Source: Verrucomicrobiota bacterium (lineage in GTDB: Bacteria; Verrucomicrobiota; Verrucomicrobiia; Limisphaerales; UBA1319). From it: a DNA stretch of 49,822 nucleotides. The first letter of the stretch is position 1. Each line of letters starts with the position of its first letter. This document shows, piece by piece, positions 34,640 to 44,353 of the stretch. The notes below the pieces were generated by a model, which saw nothing but the letters and a program-made list of their open reading frames with translations, was not told where the DNA came from and did not search any database. The stretch lies in the NCBI GenBank assembly GCA_022709905.1, contig JAKLHY010000057.1:1-49822 (forward strand), written 5' to 3'. Both the position numbers and the translations under genes were made by a program.

Positions 34640-36540
34640 AATGCGCCGGAACTCATTGGACCGCGAATACACGCCAATCGACGCGAATATCGACCATCGC
34701 CGAGCCCGAGAGGGCGATAGAACATAGCCCAGCGATTCATCGCTGGGTGGGCCGAGCGGCCGGATCACGAGTCCCGGCAGGGACTCAAGAGCTCCGGTGA
34801 AAGGCATAGGATCGCATTCGGGCACAAGATAAACCCGGAATCTTCTTTCGCCCCTAACGGGGCTTTGAAGGGGGGGCACGGGGCGTCGTCGGATCCCACC
34901 ATTGAAACGATGGGCTATGATCGGTCGTCCCTGACGGGACGAATCATGCCGGACGGGGCGCGAGGTTATTAGACTGGGCATCCCTGACGGGACTGGCGTT
35001 GAAGGATGCGGTGCGGTGTCTTCGGTTTGGAGGCTCCCAACCGGGAATCGATCATCGCCGAGCCCGAGAGGGCGGTAGAAAATAGCCCAGCGATTCATCG
35101 CTGGGTGGGCTGAACGACCGGAACACGAGTCCCGGCAGGGACGCAAGAGCTCCGGTGAGAGGCATAGGATCGCATTCGGGCACAAGATAAACCCGGAATC
35201 TTCTTTCGCCCCTGACGGGGCTTTGGAACCGGGGTAGGGCGTGATCGCCGAGCGCGCCGATGGGTAGGGCGTGACTGCCAGGCGCGCCGGACGCAGAGTC
35301 TCAAGAGCGCAAAGCGGTTCGAAATGCTCGGTCGGCCCCGGCGGTCCGACCCTACCGGGCGCGCCGCGCAACTCAAGAGCTTCTTTCGCCCCTGGCGGGG
35401 CTTTGAGGGGGAGGCACGGGACGTGGGATCCCACCGTTGAAACGGTGGGCTATGATCGCTCGTCCCTGATGGGACGAACCATGCCGGACGCCGCGCGAGG
35501 TTATTAGACTGGGCATCCCTGACGGGACTGGCGTTGGAGGATGCAATGCAGTGTCTTCGGTTTGGAGACTCCCAACCGAATATCAACCATTCCCAAGCCC
35601 GACAGGGCGGTAGAAAATAGCCCAGCGATTCATCGCTGGGTGGGCCGAACGACCGGATCACGAGTCCCGGCAGGGACGCAAGAGATCCGGTGAGAGGCAT
35701 AGGATCGCATTCGGGCACAAGATAAACCCGGAATCTTCTTTCGCCCCTGGCGGGGCTTTGAGGGGGAGGCACGGGACGTCTTCGGAACCCACCGTTGAAA
35801 CGGTGGGCTATGATCGCTCGTCCCTGATGGGACGAACCATGCCGGACGCCGCGCGAGGTTATTAGACTGGGCATCCCTGACGGGACTGGCGTTGGAGGAT
35901 GCAATGCAGTGTCTTCGGTTTGGAGACTCCCAACCGAATATCAACCATTCCCAAGCCCGACAGGGCGGTAGAAAATAGCCCAGCGATTCATCGCTGGGTG
36001 GGCTGAACGACCGGATCACGAGTCCCGGCAGGGACGCAAGAGCTCCGGTGAAAGGCATAGGATCGCATTCGGGCACAAGATAAACCCGGAATCTTCTTTC
36101 GCCCCTGGCGGGGCTTTGGAACCGGGGTAGGGCGTGATCGCCGAGCGCGCCGATGGGTAGGGCGTGACTGCCAGGCGCGCCGGACGCAGAGTCTCAAGAG
36201 CGCAAAGCGGTTCGAAATGCTCGGTCGGCCCGGCGGTCCGACCCTACCTGGCGCGCGATCGCCGAGCGCGCCGATGGGTAGGGCGTGACTGCCAGGCGCG
36301 CCGGACGCAGGGACATAAGAGCGCAATGCGGTCGAAATGCCCGGCTGGCCCGGCGGTCCAGCCCTACCGGGCGCGCCGCGCAACTCAAAAGCTTCTTTCG
36401 CCCCTGGCGGGGCTTTGAGGGGGAGGCACGGGGCGTCGTCGGATCCCACCGTTGAAACGGTGGGCTATCATCGGGCGTCCCTGATGGGACGAACCATGCC
36501 GGACGCCGCGCGAGGTTATTAGACTGCGCATCCCTGGGAC
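34640..36540. repeat. large hairpin array (about 355-358 bp units) with GC-rich insertions
   Basis: This 1.9-kb array has no genes. The CTTCTTTCGCCCC hairpin recurs at about 34842, 35200, 35380, 35735, 36093 and 36392, with spacings of 358, 180, 355, 358 and about 299. Each long unit holds the same ordered hairpins as the block at 31258. The short spacings hold instead the GGTAGGGCGTGA...CGACCCTACC units (35226-35365, 36125-36380). One hairpin copy at about 34899 has two changes (CCCACCATT, AACGATGGG). Long open frames on either strand here are repeats read as protein. Confidence 0.88.
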
Positions 36541-36543
36541 TTA

Positions 36544-36816
36544 GGGTCCGTGCAAAAATAACTTCCGATTTTGGCGGGAGCGCCGCCGGGTCAGATGCGA
36601 GGCGCGTGGGCGAGAGTGTATCCTCGGCGATACTCGACCGTCCACGCAACAACGCAGATGACCCGGCGCCGCCCCGCCCCGGAGGGCTGCGAGGCTTTGG
36701 CTCGCTGGCTTCGTTACTCCTCGGTCAGAGACCGCTGCGGGTATCTTCCCTCGTCGAGCCTTGCCAGCGAGCCAAAGCCTCAGCAGCAAAATCGGAATTT
36801 ATTTTTGCACGGACCC
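36544..36816. mobile_element. short non-autonomous mobile element, type C (273 bp)
   Basis: TTA duplications lie at 36541-36543 and 36817-36819. The 29-bp terminal inverted repeats begin GGGTCCGTGCAAAAATAA and differ at one position between the two ends. The first nine bases are shared with type B. The second hairpin has arms GCTGCGAGGCTTTGGCTCGC and GCGAGCCAAAGCCTCAGCAG. Its tip has GGCTTCGTTACTCCTCGGTC and CCTCGTCGAGCCTTGCC, close to the tip in type B although the arms are unrelated. It is inserted in a GCATCCCTG hairpin of the array. Confidence 0.9.
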
Positions 36817-36876
36817 TTAGTACGTGATTCTCCTCCTCGCTTGGGGTAATCTAATCCGCAGAAAACCGGATGATCC

Positions 36877-39800
36877 ATGAGATCCAATAATAAAATCCCA
36901 ACCCGGAACCGCGTTCTCTTCCAAATTAAAGCCTGTCTAACGATTGCGGTAATCGTCCTATTTTCCATCCTCACGGTTACCGCCGCGGAGCGGCAAACGA
37001 ACGGAGGGGGCCTGACCACTGCCACCCGGCGCGAGATTACGGAAGATGCATTCGCCAAGCGCGCGGCAGGGATGGTGACCAACCAAAGGCCGAATTCCCT
37101 CATCGCATCTCTTGAGTTTGCGCCGCAAGAAGCACGGATCGTGCGACTGGTCATCCGCCGATCGCATGCCGGCGCTCCGTGTCTCGATGAACTCGAAATC
37201 TATGGACCTGGCTCGAGCACGAACCTTGCCCATGCAAAGGCAGGCGCTGTGGCCCGCGCGTCTTCACTGCTCTCCGGTTACGCGATCCATGCCGTGCCAC
37301 ACCTCAACGACGGTCTCTATGGCAACGACCATAGTTGGATCGCGGCAACGGACGGCGAGGAATGGGCTCAAATCGAACTCCCCGCGCCCGCCCGACTTTC
37401 GAAAATTCTGTTCTCGCGCGATCGGACCGGGCAATTCAACGACCGGCAGGTCCTCGAGGCCGAGGCGCGTCTCTCGATGGACGGGCAATCCTGGCTCACG
37501 GTGGCAACATTCAAACGCACCCCCAGCGATCTGCGCCCGGCCATGCCCAAGCTGACGTTTCCCTTGGAGGAACTCCGAGAGCCAACCTGGACGGCAGCGG
37601 TCAATTACGCGTTCCTTCGGGAAAAAGAAACCTGGAGCCGGATGGATGCGGCCGATTACCTGTCGCCCCTCGTCAACGATCGTCCGGCCACTCCCGGCGG
37701 GCCTGCCTATTGGGGGCGTATAGCGCGCCTGACACCGGCGGAACGCGCGCTTGTCCAATTCAAGGAGATGCTCGATCGATTGTCGGCCTTGGGACTGGAC
37801 GTCAATCGAGAGCGCGCCGAACTTGCTGATCTGCGCAAGCAGGCCCAAGACCCGGCAATAGTGGCATCGGACGCATTCTATTTGGCGGCGAGACAAGCCA
37901 AGCGCAGGCTCTTTTTCCGGGATCCCCGGCTTGCGCCCCTCGATCGGGTTCTCTTTGCGAAGCATCATCCCCTCCAGCCTTCGCACAACTACAGCGAGCA
38001 CTTGGATTCACTGTTCGCTTCCGGGGGAGGCGTCTATGTGCTGCAAGTCCCACGCGATACCGATGGGCGACTGGATCCCGCGCGCGCCGAGGTGGTGACT
38101 CTCTTTGATGGCAGCGCGGGGATTGTCCGGCATCCTATGTCGGACTTCGACGCGCAAACCATTTATTTTGCCTATCGCCCAGACAAGCCCGAGGTGGAAG
38201 GCTGGCAGTCCTACTGGCACCTGATGTCGGTCCGCGCCGACGGCACGGGACTTCGCCAACTTACCCGAGGCCCTTTTCATGACTTCGATCCGGTCCCCCT
38301 GCCCGACGGCGGGCTGGGATTCATGTCCACACGGTGCGCGGGACGTTACCTTTGTTGGGAACCGCAGGCCTATGTGCTGTATCGGATGCAGCCCGATGGA
38401 ACCGGCTTGCGCCGCCTTTCCTATGCGAACATCAGCGAATGGGACCCGGTCGTGATGCGCGATGGACGCATTCTCTGGACTCGCTCCGAGTATCTGGACA
38501 AAGGGGCCGATTTCGGCCATACGCTCTGGGCGATCCACCCGGATGGCACCCATCCCGAGCTAATCTTCGGCAACAATACCCCTTACTGTTACGGCCACGC
38601 CCGCGAAGTACCCGGGAGTCAGGAACTGGTCTGCACGCTAATCTCGCATGGCGACCACCAGGGACCCATCGCGCTGATTAATCCCGGGCAGGGATTGTTC
38701 GATACAGCCGCCATTACCAGCATGACCCCCGACACCCGGCCGCAGTATCAAATGGATCGATCGCATCACGAGACTTTTCGTGATCCTGAGGCTATTTCAC
38801 GCGACCACTTCCTCGTCAGCCACAATCCAGGCCGGCAATCGCATTGGGGCCTGTATGTCATCGATCGCTTCGGCAATCGGGAACTCCTCTATCTCGACCC
38901 GATGATCAGCAGCAAACGCCCCTCCCTGCTCCGCGCAATTCCCCGCCCACCGGTCTTGCCCGAGACTCACGATCCAAACCTCGCCCAAAAGGGGCTCGGC
39001 CAGTTTATGGTCCAGGACGTCTATGAGGGCTTGGGTTCGGCTGTCGCGCGCGGCCAGGCCAAGTATCTCCAGGTTTCCCAGGAAATGCCCTCACCCCTCC
39101 AAACACTGGTTAACGGCGAATACCGCAACTCGCATTCGTCCTTTCAGGACTTTTACGCCACTCCGATTCACCTGGTGAATGGGCCGAGCCAGACCTATGT
39201 CACGCGGACCGCCAACGCGCTCCAGCCGCATGCGTTCCGCCAGGGCAGCGCCACGCCATCCCCCAACGGCATGGCCACGGTCACCGAACGCAATGGCTGG
39301 CCCAGTTACGTGGCCAAAGCAATCATTGGCACCGCTCGGATTGCCGAGGACGGCTCGGTCAATTTCATCGCCCCGGCCGGCAAGGTCCTCTACTTCCATC
39401 TCCTGGATGAAAACTTCAATGAACTCCAACGCATGCGCAGTGTGATTCAACTTCAACCCGGCGAACAACGCAGTTGCATCGGATGCCATGACGCGCGGTC
39501 GGCCGCCCCATCGCGCCATGCCGCCCAGGCGTTCAACCGGCCTCCCCAGCCGCTTAACCCTTCACCATGGGGCGCCGAGCCTTTCGACTATGAGCGCATC
39601 GTCCAACCCGTCCTGAACGCCCATTGTGTCCCCTGTCACGACGGGCGTTCGGACCCGAAACCCGATCTGCGCGGCACCCGCGATACTCACCGGATCCCAG
39701 CTTCCTATCGGTCCTTGATTGCGGGAGGGTGGGTTCATTACTTCGACTGGAGCTATGGCGCGCGGCATTTCAAAGCCGAACCGCTCTCGTTTGGAACTCC

Positions 39801-39948
39801 CCGGAGCCGGCTGTTCAGCGTGCTCGCCAATCCACAACACCAGATCGTTGCCCTGAAGCCCGAGGACCTGCGCGCACTGAAAGCCTGGATCGACCTGAAC
39901 TGTCCCCTTTGGCCGGACTATCGCTTTCGAACCGAGCGCCCGTTTTGA
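36877..39948 (+). CDS. HzsA-like multidomain protein: discoidin-like, beta-propeller, two CxxCH haem motifs
   Basis: 1023 residues with a signal peptide (hydrophobic about 22-38). Residues 70-225 resemble an F5/8 type C (discoidin) sandwich (DELEIYGPGSSTNLA, DGEEWAQIELPAPARLSKI). Residues about 370-720 carry PD40-type blades (DFDPVPLPDGGLGFMSTRCAG, EWDPVVMRDGRILWTRSE). The C-terminal part resembles the hydrazine synthase alpha-like domain, with CxxCH at about 867-871 (RSCIGCHDARS) and 915-919 (HCVPCHDGRSDP). Such proteins are common in planctomycetes and Verrucomicrobiota that do not perform anammox. A role in extracytoplasmic redox or carbohydrate processing is likely, but hydrazine synthesis is not implied. 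Confidence 0.82.
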   Translation: MRSNNKIPTRNRVLFQIKACLTIAVIVLFSILTVTAAERQTNGGGLTTATRREITEDAFAKRAAGMVTNQRPNSLIASLEFAPQEARIVRLVIRRSHAGAPCLDELEIYGPGSSTNLAHAKAGAVARASSLLSGYAIHAVPHLNDGLYGNDHSWIAATDGEEWAQIELPAPARLSKILFSRDRTGQFNDRQVLEAEARLSMDGQSWLTVATFKRTPSDLRPAMPKLTFPLEELREPTWTAAVNYAFLREKETWSRMDAADYLSPLVNDRPATPGGPAYWGRIARLTPAERALVQFKEMLDRLSALGLDVNRERAELADLRKQAQDPAIVASDAFYLAARQAKRRLFFRDPRLAPLDRVLFAKHHPLQPSHNYSEHLDSLFASGGGVYVLQVPRDTDGRLDPARAEVVTLFDGSAGIVRHPMSDFDAQTIYFAYRPDKPEVEGWQSYWHLMSVRADGTGLRQLTRGPFHDFDPVPLPDGGLGFMSTRCAGRYLCWEPQAYVLYRMQPDGTGLRRLSYANISEWDPVVMRDGRILWTRSEYLDKGADFGHTLWAIHPDGTHPELIFGNNTPYCYGHAREVPGSQELVCTLISHGDHQGPIALINPGQGLFDTAAITSMTPDTRPQYQMDRSHHETFRDPEAISRDHFLVSHNPGRQSHWGLYVIDRFGNRELLYLDPMISSKRPSLLRAIPRPPVLPETHDPNLAQKGLGQFMVQDVYEGLGSAVARGQAKYLQVSQEMPSPLQTLVNGEYRNSHSSFQDFYATPIHLVNGPSQTYVTRTANALQPHAFRQGSATPSPNGMATVTERNGWPSYVAKAIIGTARIAEDGSVNFIAPAGKVLYFHLLDENFNELQRMRSVIQLQPGEQRSCIGCHDARSAAPSRHAAQAFNRPPQPLNPSPWGAEPFDYERIVQPVLNAHCVPCHDGRSDPKPDLRGTRDTHRIPASYRSLIAGGWVHYFDWSYGARHFKAEPLSFGTPRSRLFSVLANPQHQIVALKPEDLRALKAWIDLNCPLWPDYRFRTERPF

Positions 39949-40016
39949 ACAGCCCCTCTGTTCGAACACTCAAATGGATGTCCACCGTCAATCAGACCCC
40001 GTAAAGCTTTTTAATT

Positions 40017-40508
40017 ATGGAAACCAAACTGATCCTCGTCGCAATCGAAAAACCCGAACCCATCAATTTCATCCTCGGTCAGACCCATTTCATCAAGTCG
40101 GTCGAGGACATTCATGAGGCACTGGTAACCGCGGTGCCCGGCATCAAGTTCGGATTAGCTTTCTGTGAATCTTCTGGCAAATGCCTGGTGCGCTGGACAG
40201 GAACCGATCCGGGCTTGATCGATTTGGCTAAAAAGAATGCTTTAGCCATCGGCGCGGGTCACTGTTTCATCCTTTTCCTCGGAGAAGGCTTTTATCCGGT
40301 CAATGTCCTCAACGGAATCAAAATGGTCCCCGAGGTTTGCGGAATATTCTGCGCCACAGCCAATCCCGTCCAAGTGATCATTGCTGAAACCAGCCAGGGC
40401 CGCGGGATCCTGGGAGTCGTGGACGGACTCGCCCCAAAGGGAGTGGAAGGCGACGCGGACATCGAATGGCGCAAGAATTTCCTCCGGCAGATTGGCTATA
40501 AACTGTAG
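40017..40508 (+). CDS. adenosine-specific kinase (PF04008-like)
   Basis: 163 residues, the normal length for the family. Visible blocks are GQTHFIKSVEDIHEAL, GIKFGLAFCESSGKCLVRW, AIGAGHCFILFLGEGFYPVN, VCGIFCATANPVQVI and GRGILGVVDG. The family was named from archaeal members reported to phosphorylate adenosine and is otherwise little studied. It is cytoplasmic and stands alone, 68 bp after the HzsA-like gene. Nothing in the context links it to a pathway. Confidence 0.88.
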   Translation: METKLILVAIEKPEPINFILGQTHFIKSVEDIHEALVTAVPGIKFGLAFCESSGKCLVRWTGTDPGLIDLAKKNALAIGAGHCFILFLGEGFYPVNVLNGIKMVPEVCGIFCATANPVQVIIAETSQGRGILGVVDGLAPKGVEGDADIEWRKNFLRQIGYKL

Positions 40509-40544
40509 GGACAATCATTTATCATCCTGCCCGGCCTGGATAGG

Positions 40545-40930
40545 GTCGGACCGCCTGGGCCGACCGAGCATTGAGCAATCGGTCTAACCCTACGCAAAAC
40601 CTCTCACGGAGACGCAAAGACACAGAGATCAATGCAATTTTACCTCCGTGTCTCTGAGCCTCTGTGAGAGAATGTTTTTCTTGAACCATCATCCGGCGCG
40701 CTCGGCGATCGCGCCCTACCCAGCGTCGGTAGGGTCGGACCGCCCGGGCTGACCAAGTTCTCCCGATGCGTTCTGCTCCTGAGACTCCCCGTCCAGCGCG
40801 AAGGTAGGGCTGGACCGCCGGGGCCAGCCGGGCTTGTCTGAAGCACCCCGATCTTGAGTCTCTCCGTCCGGCGCGCCTGGCAGTCGCGCCCTACCCATCG
40901 GCGCGCTCGGCGATCGCGCCCTACCTAAAT
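40545..40930. repeat. dispersed repeats: CTCTCACGGAGACGC palindrome and GC-rich units
   Basis: The first 150 bp, from CGACCGAGCATTGAGCAATC through the CCTCTCACGGAGACGC...TCTGTGAGAG palindrome, nearly repeat 27530-27665. The rest is three GC-rich units bounded by TAGGG and CCCTAC (40728-40925), in the orientation opposite to those at 35226. No gene is seen. Confidence 0.75.
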
Positions 40931-41372
40931 CGCGCCCGACCGTGCATCGTGTGTCCCAAAACAAACCTCGAATGTCCCAGAAGACCGTAGACGAAAACAC
41001 TCATCCAGCTTATTGAATAAACGCACGATTGCGTGCTGACCGCGACTCCACAGCAACAGTTGAATTTCGCCTTGCCGGCCGCTGAGAGTTACACGATGAA
41101 GTACGTCAAGGAGGTGTGCCTGCCACCGGCAAGGCAGCTTTTTATCCGTGAACCGCAAATAAGACGACATAACCGCAAATAGACGCCAATCCACGCGAAT
41201 CATGGCAGGCCAATACCTCCGCCTTCATTCGCGTCGATTCGCGTTCATTCGCGGTGCGGTTTTCTTGGAACATCTGATGCGCGGTTTGGGAAGCATACAA
41301 AGGACTTGCCTGGATCATCGAATCTGTGTTTGCTTCCTTGGTGAACCTCAAAACGGTTCATGAGGAGCGTGG
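40931..41372. other. intergenic stretch upstream of the hybrid kinase
   Basis: 40931-41140 holds unique sequence with a 92-codon minus-strand frame (40925-41203) that I cannot relate to a family and do not call. At 41150-41265 there are degenerate direct and inverted copies of ACCGCAAAT and TTCGCGTCGATTCGCG. They are related to the CCGCGAATACACGCC modules at 29990 and 34660. The kinase ribosome site GAGGAG lies at about 41362. Confidence 0.45.
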
Positions 41373-43184
41373 ATGAACAAAGCGACTCGCGTGCTGATAG
41401 TGGATGATGATCCGGGTATCCTTCGCCTTATTTCCTATCTTTTGCGCGAAGAAGGTTACGAGGTGTGGGAAGCGTCAAACGGCCAGGATGGCCTGCGGAT
41501 GACCCGAGAGAAATGCCCGGACCTGGTCCTCCTGGATGTCATGATGCCCGATATCAGCGGCATTGATGTCTGCAAACAGATCAAGGCCGATCCCGCCCTA
41601 CCCGACGTTTTCGTTGTCCTGGTATCCGGCGAGGCCACCACCCCAGGACACAAGATCCTTGGACTCGAAACCGGCGCCGATGATTACATGTCCAAGCCCA
41701 TGGACATGCGGGAGTTCCTGGCGCGGATCCGGACTATTGTTCGTCTGCGCGACACGACTGCCGCGCTCAGGGCCAGCGAACAACATTACCGGCGATTGGT
41801 TGAAATCCTGCCGGACGCCGTCACCTTGATGGATCCCGACGGGCGTCTGATCACGGTCAATCCGCAAGCCATTGGGATGCTGGGATATGCCAATGAGAAT
41901 GAGTTGGTTGGAAAAAACTTACTTGATTTAACAGATCCAAAAGACCATCAGCGATCCAAGGCGGACCTCGCGTCGGCTCTGGCCAGCGGCATTGTGCGCA
42001 ACACAGAATACACCGTCCTCCGAAAGAACGGGGAGTCTTTTCCAATTGAAATGAGCGCGGCCGCTGTGACGGATGCCAAGGGAAAACTTGCCGGCCTGGT
42101 CTCGGTCGGACGCGACATCACGGAACGCAAACAGGCCGAAAAAGCCCTCCACCAGCATGAAGCCATGCTGCAAAAGATCGTCGACACGGCGATGGACGGT
42201 TTCTGGATCGTCGACCTCGAGGGACGATTCATCGATGTCAACGAAGCCTATTGCCGCATGATCGGCTATTCCCGCGAGGAACTTCGGTCCAAGCGGATCA
42301 GTGATGTTGAAGCCACCGACCTGTCCCCGACTGACGCGGCTCATCAGATGCACCGCGTGGTCCAAACCGGCATGCACCGGTATGAAACCCGTCATCGCCG
42401 CAAAGACGGACGCATCATCAACGTCGAGGTCAGCGCCACTTATCTTGAGCTGGGCGATCGCTATTCGTTCGCTTTTCTTCGTGACATCACGCTGCGGAAC
42501 AAGGCCGCCGAAGAACTGCGCCGTTTGCCATGGCGGATCATCGAGGCCCAGGAGGCCGAACGCCTCCGCGTCGCCCGCGAGTTGCACGACGGCGTCAATC
42601 AGATCATCGCCTCCGCCAAAATGCGGCTGCATGAGGTCACCCAGACCCGCCTGGCCGCCCTCAATCCCTCCACCCGCGAGATCATTGCCCGATGCGAACG
42701 CCAACTCGTTCAGGCCCTCGAAGAAAACCGCCGGATCGCGCGCAACCTGCGTCCCAGCGATCTCGATGAACTCGGCCTGGCCGAGGCCTGCCGAAACCTC
42801 TGCAAAGAACTCCAGGCCAGGACAAAACTCAAGGTCGATTGCCGGATTTCCCGCCTGAAAAAACGTTTCCCCCCGGACGCCGAGCTCAGCCTCTTTCGCA
42901 TCATCCAGGAAGCCATTACCAACGCCGAAAAATACGCCCGGGCCACCACCGTCAAATTGCGCATCATCACCCAGGAGAAAGACGCCGTCGTCAAAATTCA
43001 GGATGACGGCCACGGATTTGCCGCCGCCCATCCCAAAGCGGACAAACGCAAAGGCCACGGTTTTGGCTTCACCAACATGCGCGAACGCGCCGCATCTCTG
43101 GGGGGCACCTGCGAAATCACCTCCAACCCGAAAAAAGGAACCACCGTCACCGTCCGTATCCCCCTGGGACCAGCCGCACCCTAA
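41373..43184 (+). CDS. hybrid receiver-PAS-PAS histidine kinase (NarX/DegS type)
   Basis: 603 residues, preceded by GAGGAG. The N-terminal receiver has VDDDPG, phospho-acceptor Asp in LVLLDVMMPDISG, and the Lys of MSKPMD. Two PAS domains follow (about 135-255 and 262-382). The HisKA_3 box EAERLRVARELHDGVNQI carries the phospho-acceptor His. The ATPase domain shows FRIIQEAITNAEKYA, QDDGHGF and GFGFTNMRERAASLGG. No membrane segment is found, so it is cytoplasmic. This type pairs with NarL-like regulators; the nearest is on the opposite strand at 44644-45381. Confidence 0.93.
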   Translation: MNKATRVLIVDDDPGILRLISYLLREEGYEVWEASNGQDGLRMTREKCPDLVLLDVMMPDISGIDVCKQIKADPALPDVFVVLVSGEATTPGHKILGLETGADDYMSKPMDMREFLARIRTIVRLRDTTAALRASEQHYRRLVEILPDAVTLMDPDGRLITVNPQAIGMLGYANENELVGKNLLDLTDPKDHQRSKADLASALASGIVRNTEYTVLRKNGESFPIEMSAAAVTDAKGKLAGLVSVGRDITERKQAEKALHQHEAMLQKIVDTAMDGFWIVDLEGRFIDVNEAYCRMIGYSREELRSKRISDVEATDLSPTDAAHQMHRVVQTGMHRYETRHRRKDGRIINVEVSATYLELGDRYSFAFLRDITLRNKAAEELRRLPWRIIEAQEAERLRVARELHDGVNQIIASAKMRLHEVTQTRLAALNPSTREIIARCERQLVQALEENRRIARNLRPSDLDELGLAEACRNLCKELQARTKLKVDCRISRLKKRFPPDAELSLFRIIQEAITNAEKYARATTVKLRIITQEKDAVVKIQDDGHGFAAAHPKADKRKGHGFGFTNMRERAASLGGTCEITSNPKKGTTVTVRIPLGPAAP

Positions 43185-43189
43185 GGTGG

Positions 43190-43440
43190 GGCGCGACATG
43201 GTAGGGCGTGATCGCCGAGCGCGCCGATGGGTAGGGCGTGACTGCCAGGCGCGCCGGACATAGAGTCTCAAGATCGCAAAGCGGTCGAAATGCACGGCTG
43301 GCCCAGCGGTCCAGCCCTACCTGGCGCGACATGGTAGGGCGTGACTGCCAGGCGCGCCGGACGCAAGGACATTAGATCTAGATGCTTCGGAAGAGCTTGG
43401 TCGGCCCCGGCGGTCCGACCCTACCCGGGGCGCGCGGGAC
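43190..43440. repeat. two GC-rich palindromic units
   Basis: Units from GGTAGGGCGTGATCGCC to CCAGCCCTACC (43200-43321) and from GGTAGGGCGTGACTGCC to CGACCCTACC (43332-43425) follow the kinase stop directly. The internal ATTAGATCTAGATGCTTCGG is shared with 44582-44601. No other feature is seen. Confidence 0.78.
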
Positions 43441-43734
43441 CTACTGCCGATCCCGCCCATATTGCGGGTGCCGTCGCTGATGTTTCACCACGGTGACTCG
43501 TATCCGATCTGAACTCACTGGTCGGAAGTATATGACGTAAGGAAAGCGCTTCATCAAACAACGCCGGAAGTTTCCACTCAAGACCATCCACCTCTCAGGC
43601 GTGGCTGCAATCCGCAAGATCTGCCTCTCGAACTCATCGATGAACTCCCGCCCCAGCCCGGGCAATCGATCTTCGTAGTAGTTGCGAACCACATCGAGTT
43701 CCCGCTCGACCGCTGGATGGTACTCCACCTTCAT
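43441..43734 (-). CDS. RelE/ParE-family toxin
   Basis: 97 residues. It has the ParE/RelE fold signatures: VEYHPAVERELDVVRNYYED, GLGREFIDEFERQILRIAATP, then RRCLMKRFPYVIYFR and VVKHQRRHP. It begins inside the last codon of the antitoxin gene (overlap at 43731-43734), which is the usual toxin-antitoxin arrangement. The target (gyrase or ribosome-bound mRNA) cannot be told from sequence. Confidence 0.88.
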   Translation of the reverse strand: MKVEYHPAVERELDVVRNYYEDRLPGLGREFIDEFERQILRIAATPERWMVLSGNFRRCLMKRFPYVIYFRPVSSDRIRVTVVKHQRRHPQYGRDRQ

Positions 43735-43955
43735 TGGCGGAGCTTAGCCATCATCTCCTCGTGGGACACCGCCGAAACCTCGCCGGCCGCGATTTCGCGA
43801 TCACGCTCAAGCGCCAGGGCCAAAGCGGTCTGATCGTCCATTTCCGCCGATGCTTCATAGGGGGCAGACAGGCTTTCCCACAGCGACTCCGCCAGCAACG
43901 CCCGCTCCTTTGGAGGCAACCGTAATGCCTCGGCAGCAATCTGTTCAATACTCAT
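43731..43955 (-). CDS. addiction-module antitoxin partner of the RelE/ParE toxin
   Basis: 74 residues, matching short addiction-module antitoxins (SIEQIAAEALRLPPKERALL, then AESLWESL). The C-terminal half is acidic (ALALERDREIAAGEVSAV) and would wrap the toxin. It is first in the operon, overlapping the toxin gene by 4 bp. It should bind the toxin and repress its own promoter, which lies in the ISAzo13 remnant region. Confidence 0.85.
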   Translation of the reverse strand: MSIEQIAAEALRLPPKERALLAESLWESLSAPYEASAEMDDQTALALALERDREIAAGEVSAVSHEEMMAKLRQ

Positions 43956-43979
43956 AACTCCACTATAAGCGGAAACTGG

Positions 43980-44353
43980 AAAGGTGAAAGGAGAAAGGTA
44001 AGGTCCCAGTTTTCCAGATAAAAACGCACTACCGGAGACGCGGATTCAAAGTCGGCGTCGGGGATTTTATCGAAGGGCAGGCTCCTGACAATTCCAGCGA
44101 TTTCGGAACAGTCCCGTGCGACTATCGTACCACACCTGCGTTGCGACCGGGTTTCAGATCCAATCTCCAGGTCCTCCAGCAGACGACGGACCGTGTTCGG
44201 ACACACGCGCAAACCTAACTGAGCCAAGTCCCGGCTGATCGCCCGCAAGCGTTTGCCCGTCCACAATCCTTGGCGCCCCATCGGATCGCCCGCCGTGTCC
44301 TCCTGCAGCAAGGCGCGCAACCGGTTCAAGATTTCGGGCGTTTTTTTCCACGG
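43980..44353 (-). pseudogene. ISAzo13-family transposase fragment
   Basis: Codons from about 44350 down to about 44160 read KKTPEILNRLRALLQEDTAG, then DPMGRQGLWTGKRLRAISRD and LGLRVCPNTVRRLLEDLEIG. This is the N-terminal helix-turn-helix region of ISAzo13-type transposases. The DDE catalytic part is absent and the rest (to 43980) reads unlike the family. The 5' end runs into GC-rich palindromes and has no proper start. A dead remnant. Confidence 0.65.

Noticed and set aside
34890..34920. Compensatory change in one hairpin copy (CCCACCATT/AACGATGGG)
   Set aside because: Aligning the arms shows that both changes produce mismatches and do not restore pairing, so it is ordinary drift.
34640..36540. 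CRISPR array
   Set aside because: Repeats are of several kinds and up to 358 bp apart, spacers are not unique, and no cas gene is present.
34583..36652. Long minus-strand frames of 150-283 codons
   Set aside because: They are palindromic repeats read as protein. The same peptides recur in several frames and there is no domain.
36877..39948. Hydrazine synthase and anammox metabolism
   Set aside because: Only the domain layout resembles HzsA. No HzsB/C or other anammox gene is present, and such domains are common in non-anammox bacteria.
40925..41203. 92-codon minus-strand frame
   Set aside because: No recognisable family, no ribosome site, and both ends lie in repeats.
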